In this document: positions 58,867-64,000 of the stretch, piece by piece
Position numbering within the stretch: the stretch's first letter is position 1
Layout: each line of letters starts with the position of its first letter
Assembly (NCBI GenBank): GCA_964629015.1
Contig: CAZVMN010000010.1
Coordinates: forward strand, 93,317 to 157,316
Length of the DNA: 64,000 bases
Reading direction: 5' to 3'
Source of the DNA: Oceanococcus sp964629015
Lineage (GTDB): Bacteria > Pseudomonadota > Gammaproteobacteria > Nevskiales > Oceanococcaceae
The notes under the pieces: generated by a model
What the model saw: the letters and a program-made list of their open reading frames with translations, nothing else
Databases searched by the model: none
What the model was told of the DNA's origin: nothing
Program-made: the position numbers and the translations under genes

Positions 58867-60687
58867 ATGGGGCAGCCATTGAAAGCCTGGATCGGTATTG
58901 TTGCGAGTTTGTTTCTGTTCACCGCATGTGGTGGCGATGACGTTTTTACCGGCGACGGCGTTGGCGGTGGTGGTGACAGCACGTTGTCCAGTCTGGTGCT
59001 GCTTGCAGGGGCGCCTACGCTCAGCTCAGATGCCTCGGGTGTTGCGGCGGGTATTTCGCTGACCGCGATTGCAAAAGATGCGAACAACAACGTTGTGCCG
59101 GGCGAAGTTGTGGTGTTTTCCACCGCAGATTCTGCTGAGATCAATGTCAACAATCCAGCGGTTACCGACGCCAATGGGCGCGCCTCCGCAGTTTTGACGA
59201 CGGGCGGGGATCAAACCAACCGCACGATCACCGTGAAAGCAACAAGCGGCAGTTTGTCCGCCACCGTATCGGTGGATGTGGTTGGGACTCAGATTGATAT
59301 TTCTGGCCCATCAGGCACGCAGCTGGGTATTCCGACCGAGTACGTTATTGCGTTGAGTGATGCCGCCGGCAATGGTATCGCCGGGAGAACAGTCGAGGTC
59401 ACGACTGAGGCGGACAACACATTGTCAGCAACAAGCCTGGAAACGGATGAGTTCGGTCAGGTTGTGGTCCAATTCACTGGCGTGGCCGAGCAGTCGTCCT
59501 TGAGTGCTTCTGCCCTGGGCTTGACCAGTACAATTTCTATTGCAGTGTCACCTGACGACTTCACGATCGGTGTCCGTCAGCTGGGCGAGAGTGAATTTAT
59601 CAGTGCTGGCACCAGCGAGTTCCCAGAGTTAGTCGTTGGCCAGAGTTATGAAATTGTGGCTCTTTGGCAGCGCGCGGATGGTCCTGTTAACCAGGGCACG
59701 GTGGGTTTCAGCGCGACTCGTGGGATTATTGCGCAGCCAGCCGAGGATGATGTGGTCGGCGGGGAGGCTGCGGTCGTGTTCAGTTCGACCGAGGCGGGAC
59801 CTTCGATTATCACAGCGTTCAGTGATGATCTGAGCCGCCCCAGTGCGCGGACGACGATTGAATTTGTCGCGACAAACCCGTCGCGTATTTCTGTGCAGGC
59901 CACCCCTACAAATGTGCCGCGTAATCAAAGCAGTGAAATCGTCGCTATTGTGCGCGATGCCGCCAATAACCTAGTCAAGAACGTTACAGTTGATTTCCTG
60001 TTATCGGATCAAACCACAGGCACGTTGTCCGCGCCGACTGCCGTCACCAACAGTCAGGGGCTGGCGCGGGTGACTTATACTGCTTCGTCTCAGGCAAGTG
60101 CGACGGAAGGCGTTGTTATCACAGCGCAAGTTCGGGGTGTTGCCAACGTTGATGATCAAGTTGAGCTCACTGTAGGCGGAGCAGCTGCCGGTATAGCATT
60201 GGGTACAGGGTCCGAGATTCTGGATAAAGACGAATCGACTTACCAGCTGCCATTCACAATCGTTGTAACGGATTCTGCGGGTAACCCTGCGCCGGATGCT
60301 GAGGTCAGCCTGACGTTGTTCGCGCCGCGCTACTTCAAAGGCACGTTCACTGATCGGATTGCGTGCGACAGTGAGGATGTGAATCGCAATGACATCCTGG
60401 ATCAGGGTGAGGACTTCAACACAAGCGGTCGATTGGAGCCTGGTCGTCGCGCGTCCATTCCCTCAACCGTGGCATTGGATGAATCCGGCTCAGGTCAGGT
60501 GTTCGTGACCTATGCGAAGACCGAAGGCTTCTTCGTTGAGGTTGAGATTACCGCTACGGCTCGGGTTTCTGGCACTGAGGCGACTGAGAAACGTCGTTTC
60601 TTGTTGACCATTGCCCAGGATGATGCGGATAACCTGCCAGGAATCAGCCCGTTTGGCACGGTGCTGGACTGCCAGTCGCCGGATTAG
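58867..60687 (+). CDS. Large lipoprotein with tandem Big_1 (Ig-like) domains
   Basis: A 606-residue surface or periplasmic lipoprotein. The signal ends at lipobox FTAC (MGQPLKAWIGIVASLFLFTA then CGGDD). Four to five Big_1-type repeats follow, recognisable from recurring units such as AKDANNNVVPGEVVVFSTAD, VTDANGRASAVLTT, LSDAAGNGIAGRTVEV and VRDAANNLVKNVTVDFLLSD. Near the C-terminus EDVNRNDILDQGEDFN resembles a calcium-binding D-x-N-x-D loop. The Cys is followed by Gly-Gly-Asp, compatible with outer-membrane sorting. Big_1 domains occur in invasins and adhesins, but no secretion domain is fused here. The function is unknown; adhesion or envelope structure is a guess. Confidence 0.82.
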   Translation: MGQPLKAWIGIVASLFLFTACGGDDVFTGDGVGGGGDSTLSSLVLLAGAPTLSSDASGVAAGISLTAIAKDANNNVVPGEVVVFSTADSAEINVNNPAVTDANGRASAVLTTGGDQTNRTITVKATSGSLSATVSVDVVGTQIDISGPSGTQLGIPTEYVIALSDAAGNGIAGRTVEVTTEADNTLSATSLETDEFGQVVVQFTGVAEQSSLSASALGLTSTISIAVSPDDFTIGVRQLGESEFISAGTSEFPELVVGQSYEIVALWQRADGPVNQGTVGFSATRGIIAQPAEDDVVGGEAAVVFSSTEAGPSIITAFSDDLSRPSARTTIEFVATNPSRISVQATPTNVPRNQSSEIVAIVRDAANNLVKNVTVDFLLSDQTTGTLSAPTAVTNSQGLARVTYTASSQASATEGVVITAQVRGVANVDDQVELTVGGAAAGIALGTGSEILDKDESTYQLPFTIVVTDSAGNPAPDAEVSLTLFAPRYFKGTFTDRIACDSEDVNRNDILDQGEDFNTSGRLEPGRRASIPSTVALDESGSGQVFVTYAKTEGFFVEVEITATARVSGTEATEKRRFLLTIAQDDADNLPGISPFGTVLDCQSPD

Positions 60688-60702
60688 CGAAAAGCAGGCA
60701 AC

Positions 60703-60731
60703 AAAAAAGGCGACCCCGGGTCGCCTTTTTT
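60703..60731. terminator. Bidirectional terminator between the Ig-like lipoprotein and clpB
   Basis: AAAAAAGGCGACCC (60703-60716) pairs with GGGTCGCCTTTTTT (60718-60731), giving a T-run on both strands. It serves two converging genes. Confidence 0.95.
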
Positions 60732-60743
60732 CATGGCCTTAGA

Positions 60744-63314
60744 TCAGTCCTCAAGATGGATCTGGCCATCGCGTAGTGACACGCTTACATGCTGTCCCAC
60801 TTCGCCACTCAGAATGGCCTGGGCCAATGGATTCTCCAGCTGCGTTTGAATCACGCGTTTGAGAGGGCGCGCACCGTAGACAGGGTCGAAGCCTTGCTCT
60901 GCGAGTTGATCGATCACTTCATCTGCGATGTTTAGTTCTATATCGCGTTCCGCAAGGCGTTTCACCACGATGTCGATTTGGCTGCGTGCGATGGCATGGA
61001 TGTGATTCTTTTCCAGCTTGTGGAATACCACGGCCTCATCGATGCGATTGATGAATTCCGGGCGGAAGTGTTGCGAGACAACCTCCATCACCGCATCACG
61101 CATGTCCTCGTAGCTGGTTTCACCGCTGAGATCCTGAATCAGCTGTGAGCCGAGGTTGGAGGTCATCACGATCACGGTATTCTTGAAATCTACCGTGCGG
61201 CCCTGGCCATCGGTCAGACGGCCATCATCAAGCACCTGCAGCAGGATATTGAACACATCGCTGTGCGCTTTTTCGACTTCGTCGAGCAGAATGACCGAAT
61301 ACGGCTTGCGGCGGACGGCTTCGGTCAGATAGCCACCCTGTTCGTATCCGACATAGCCCGGCGGGGCGCCGATGAGGCGAGCCACGGAGTGCTTCTCCAT
61401 GAATTCCGACATATCAATGCGGACCATCGATTCCTCGGTGTCGAACAGGAATTCAGCCAGCGACTTGCACAGTTCGGTCTTGCCCACCCCGGTAGGGCCG
61501 AGGAATAGGAAGGAGCCAATCGGACGGTTCGGATCGGATAGACCGGCGCGTGAGCGGCGTATCGCGTTCGCCACCGCAGTTACGGCGGCATCCTGGCCGA
61601 CCACACGGCTGTGCAGCACGTCTTCCATGCGTAGAAGCTTGTCGCGCTCGCCTTCCAGCAGCTTCGATACCGGTATCCCGGTCCATTTGGCGACAACCTC
61701 GGCAATTTCATCGTCTGTTACGCGATTCCGCAGTAGCGTTGGTGCGTGGTTTTCATCGCTTTGTTGCGCTTGGGCGAGGCGTGACTCGAGTTCGGGGATG
61801 CGCCCGTACTGAAGTTCAGACATGCGCGATAAATCGCCAGCCCGCTGAGCCTGTTCCAGTTCGACGCGCGCCTGCTCCAGCGCCTCTTTAACACTTTGCG
61901 AATCCAGCACATTGGCTTTTTCCGCTTTCCAGACTTCGTCTAGATCGCTGTATTCGCGCTCCAGCCCGGCGATCTCGTCGTGCAGTGCTTGCAGGCGCTC
62001 ACGCGCACCGCTGTCGGTTTCCTTCTTCAGTGCTTCGGCTTCGATTTTGAGCTGGATCATGCGACGCTCCAGCCTATCCATCGCCTCTGGCTTGGAGTCA
62101 ATTTCCATGCGGATACGCGATGCCGCCTCATCAACCAAATCGATGGCTTTGTCAGGCAACTGACGGTCCGTGATGTAGCGGTGCGACAGACGGGCGGCGG
62201 CGATGATGGCATCGTCGCTGATATCCACGCCGTGGTGGACTTCATAGCGTTCTTTCAGTCCGCGCAGAATCGCCACCGTGTCTTCCACGCTGGGTTCATC
62301 CACGACGACTTTCTGGAAGCGTCGTTCAAGCGCAGCATCTTTCTCAATGTATTGGCGGTATTCGTTCAGCGTGGTCGCGCCGACACAGTGCAGCTCACCG
62401 CGAGCCAGGGCCGGTTTGAGCATGTTGCCGGCATCCATCGCGCCTTCGGCTTTGCCTGCACCCACCATGGTGTGAATTTCGTCGATGAACAGGATGACGT
62501 TGCCTTCCTGCTTGGCCAGATCGCTGAGCACCGCTTTGAGGCGCTCCTCGAATTCGCCACGATATTTCGCGCCGGCGATCAGCGCGCCCATGTCCAGCGA
62601 GAGCAATCGCTTGCCTTTCAGGTTTTCAGGCACTTCACCGTTGACGATGCGTTGAGCGAGTCCTTCGGCGATCGCTGTTTTACCGACGCCGGGCTCGCCA
62701 ATCAGCGCGGGGTTGTTCTTGGTGCGGCGCGACAGCACTTGTATGACGCGGCGAATCTCTTCGTCGCGGCCGATCACGGGGTCCAATGCACCAGCTTCCG
62801 CGCGTTGGGTTAAATCCAGCGTGTATTTTTCCAGAGCTTGGCGCTGTCCTTCGGCGTCTGGGTTGTCCACATTCTGGCCGCCACGCATTTGAGTGATCGC
62901 CTGTTCCAAAACCTCCGGCGTGATGCCGGCGCGGCGCAAGATCTGGCTGATGGGTTGGTCGGTGCTGGCGGCAGCGAGCAGGAACAATTCGCTGGACACG
63001 TATTGGTCGCCGCGCTTCTGAGCCTGCTTGTCAGCCAAGTTGAGCAGCTTCGCGGTGTTGCCAGAAACACTCACTTCGCCGGTGGCCTGGCCAATCGTCG
63101 GCAGGCCGTCGAGTTCGGTGTTGAGCTGATCCTGGATCGCACGAACATTCACGCCTATGCGGTTGAGCAAGGGGCGCGTGGTGCCGTGATCCTGATTAAG
63201 TAGAGCCAAGAGCACATGGGCGGGTTCGATCTGAGCGTGATCGCGGCCCACGGCGACGCTCTGCGCATCGGCCAGAGCGGTCTGAAATTGGCTGGTGAGT
63301 TTGTCCATTCGCAT
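60744..63314 (-). CDS. clpB: ATP-dependent disaggregase ClpB
   Basis: An 856-residue Hsp100 chaperone that reactivates aggregated protein with DnaK. The N domain starts MRMDKLTSQFQTALADAQSV. AAA1 has IGEPGVGKTAIAEGLAQRIV and LFIDEIHTMVGAG. The coiled-coil middle domain (about 405-525) separates it from AAA2, which has FLFLGPTGVGKTELCKSLAE and VILLDEVEKAHSDVFNILLQ. ATG 63314 gives the family N-terminus and has AGGAG 8 bases upstream; the longer frame to 63347 is not supported. An excellent sigma-32 promoter lies just upstream. Confidence 0.97.
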   Translation of the reverse strand: MRMDKLTSQFQTALADAQSVAVGRDHAQIEPAHVLLALLNQDHGTTRPLLNRIGVNVRAIQDQLNTELDGLPTIGQATGEVSVSGNTAKLLNLADKQAQKRGDQYVSSELFLLAAASTDQPISQILRRAGITPEVLEQAITQMRGGQNVDNPDAEGQRQALEKYTLDLTQRAEAGALDPVIGRDEEIRRVIQVLSRRTKNNPALIGEPGVGKTAIAEGLAQRIVNGEVPENLKGKRLLSLDMGALIAGAKYRGEFEERLKAVLSDLAKQEGNVILFIDEIHTMVGAGKAEGAMDAGNMLKPALARGELHCVGATTLNEYRQYIEKDAALERRFQKVVVDEPSVEDTVAILRGLKERYEVHHGVDISDDAIIAAARLSHRYITDRQLPDKAIDLVDEAASRIRMEIDSKPEAMDRLERRMIQLKIEAEALKKETDSGARERLQALHDEIAGLEREYSDLDEVWKAEKANVLDSQSVKEALEQARVELEQAQRAGDLSRMSELQYGRIPELESRLAQAQQSDENHAPTLLRNRVTDDEIAEVVAKWTGIPVSKLLEGERDKLLRMEDVLHSRVVGQDAAVTAVANAIRRSRAGLSDPNRPIGSFLFLGPTGVGKTELCKSLAEFLFDTEESMVRIDMSEFMEKHSVARLIGAPPGYVGYEQGGYLTEAVRRKPYSVILLDEVEKAHSDVFNILLQVLDDGRLTDGQGRTVDFKNTVIVMTSNLGSQLIQDLSGETSYEDMRDAVMEVVSQHFRPEFINRIDEAVVFHKLEKNHIHAIARSQIDIVVKRLAERDIELNIADEVIDQLAEQGFDPVYGARPLKRVIQTQLENPLAQAILSGEVGQHVSVSLRDGQIHLED

Positions 63315-63356
63315 TGATGTATCTCCTGTGGCTGCGTGCCACGTCAATGCATTAGC

Positions 63357-63385
63357 AAATGGGGGTGAGTGCGCGGCGCTTCAAG
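63357..63385 (-). promoter_or_regulatory. Sigma-32 heat-shock promoter of clpB
   Basis: On the minus strand CTTGAAG (63385-63379, 6 of 7 to CTTGAAA), a 14-bp spacer and CCCCATTT (63364-63357) match the sigma-32 consensus, with a perfect -10. The start of transcription would lie about 35 bases before the clpB ATG. Confidence 0.88.
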
Positions 63386-63444
63386 ATCTCGCTGCGCTGG
63401 GTGAAGCCATTCACACGGCGCGCTTGTTCAGCACGCCGGTTGAA

Positions 63445-63645
63445 TCAGGCTCTGTCCAGCTCGTCGAACCAGCTGTCCGTGGCGCTGAGACGCTCCAACT
63501 CTTTCTGCTCGCGCATGCGTTCAACGTCACGCCAGCAGCGTCGTGAGCGGTGCGACCGCGCGCTCAACTGAGCGTTGTCCACCTCCGCTTCCGATGTGTT
63601 GTCGTCGTCGTCAAAATCCACGAAATCGTCGTCTTCGTCACTCAT
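63445..63645 (-). CDS. Small acidic/basic hypothetical protein
   Basis: A 66-residue protein with a strongly acidic N-terminus (MSDEDDDFVDFDDDDNTSEA) and a basic, helical C-terminal half (SARSHRSRRCWRDVERMREQ then KELERLSATDSWFDELD). This split charge pattern resembles small gammaproteobacterial proteins of the PA3496 type, but the match is by eye. It has no signal peptide. GGAG lies 9 bases before ATG 63645. It sits upstream of clpB on the same strand, before the heat-shock promoter, so it may also contribute read-through into clpB. Confidence 0.6.
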   Translation of the reverse strand: MSDEDDDFVDFDDDDNTSEAEVDNAQLSARSHRSRRCWRDVERMREQKELERLSATDSWFDELDRA

Positions 63646-63792
63646 GAATCATCACTCCAAACCAAGCTCCCAGCTCGCGCGCCGAGCTTGAATTTCGAAG
63701 TATCACCAAAATGTGAAAAAAGGGAAGAGTGGAAAAAATGAAGCCGATGGAAGGCTAGTTTTTCACTGTGAGAGGTGGTGTGGTGCTGGGCG

Positions 63793-63818
63793 AAAAAGCC
63801 CCAGTTTTCGGGCTTTTT
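63793..63818. terminator. Terminator-like hairpin without an obvious gene
   Basis: AAAAAGCCC (63793-63801) pairs with GGGCTTTTT (63810-63818) around an 8-base loop, giving a U-run on either strand. The nearest gene on the minus strand starts downstream of it, and no coding region ends before it on either strand. Confidence 0.7.
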
Positions 63819-63930
63819 CGGCTTGATGGCGCGCTGAGATTCTCGCGCGAGCGGTACGTGCATGTGACGCAAGAGTGTTCGGCTGTGTGGAGCCTCGCGC
63901 GCGTTTCTTTTTTTTGCGAGGTACGCTGGG

Positions 63931-63936
63931 TATGAT
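63931..63936 (+). promoter_or_regulatory. -10 element of tRNA-Ala
   Basis: TATGAT (5 of 6) lies 10 bp before the first base of the tRNA. The -35 region is a T-rich tract without a good hexamer. Confidence 0.45.
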
Positions 63937-63946
63937 CTTTGACCAT

Positions 63947-64000
<54 letters not shown>

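Larger units (their letters stand above)
63646..63946. other. 301-bp intergenic region before tRNA-Ala
   Basis: No convincing reading frame. It holds a hairpin AGCTCG/CGAGCT (63672-63688), an inverted pair GTGAAAAA (63713-63720) and TTTTTCAC (63759-63766), a terminator-like hairpin (63793-63818), and a TATGAT box (63931-63936) that is probably the tRNA promoter. The terminator has no gene to end on either strand within the window, so a small RNA is possible but not shown. Confidence 0.4.

Overview
The window reads as one continuous stretch of chromosome from a GC-rich gammaproteobacterium outside the Enterobacterales. Gene order is the main evidence. The block queG | nnr-tsaE-amiB-mutL-miaA-hfq-hflX-hflK-hflC-DUF2065-hisZ-purA | tRNA-Leu | rnr-rlmB-rpsF-rpsR-rplI-dnaB matches the classic gammaproteobacterial arrangement. 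hisZ and a tRNA-Leu around purA, and the absence of priB between rpsF and rpsR, point to a Pseudomonas- or Xanthomonadales/Nevskiales-like lineage. I cannot name the genus. I see no insertion sequence, prophage, CRISPR array or integron.

Layout. 0-6.7 kb: a CreBC-type two-component system, an NnrU-like membrane protein, an outer-membrane barrel protein paired with a FecR-domain periplasmic protein, a cyclic-nucleotide-gated EAL phosphodiesterase and a small lipoprotein. 6.8-17.1 kb: an eleven-gene chemosensory operon (cheW-like, DUF2802, STAS, cheY, cheA, cheW, PAS-MCP, cheR, cheD, cheB, second MCP), with the same cheY-to-cheB order as the Pseudomonas aeruginosa che2 cluster. 17.2-22.9 kb: pcnB-folK-panBCD-pgi. 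22.9-25.2 kb: a LysR regulator divergent from an AhpD-like protein and a flavin-binding oxidoreductase. 25.2-45.4 kb: the conserved housekeeping block above. 45.4-49.7 kb: a eukaryotic-type phospho-signalling operon (CHASE2-TPR-Ser/Thr kinase, PP2C phosphatase, double-FHA protein). 49.7-56.7 kb: radA, a CorC-family membrane protein, a CcsA-like protein, ffh, and rpsP-rimM-trmD-rplS. 56.7-63.7 kb: htpG, a large Ig-like lipoprotein, clpB and a small acidic protein. A tRNA-Ala runs off the right edge.

The most informative signals are regulatory. There is a near-perfect CreB box in front of creB, a perfect CRP-type palindrome upstream of the nnrU-like and barrel genes, heat-shock (sigma-32) promoters in front of both htpG and clpB, a LysR box, a strong tRNA-Leu promoter, and a probable AUU start codon for pcnB. 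AUU is the start also used by E. coli pcnB. The least described elements are the barrel-FecR pair, the shared AVELF tails of CheD and the last MCP, and the matching T-x-x-L threonines in the membrane kinase and its FHA partner. No wholly new system is demonstrated by the sequence alone.
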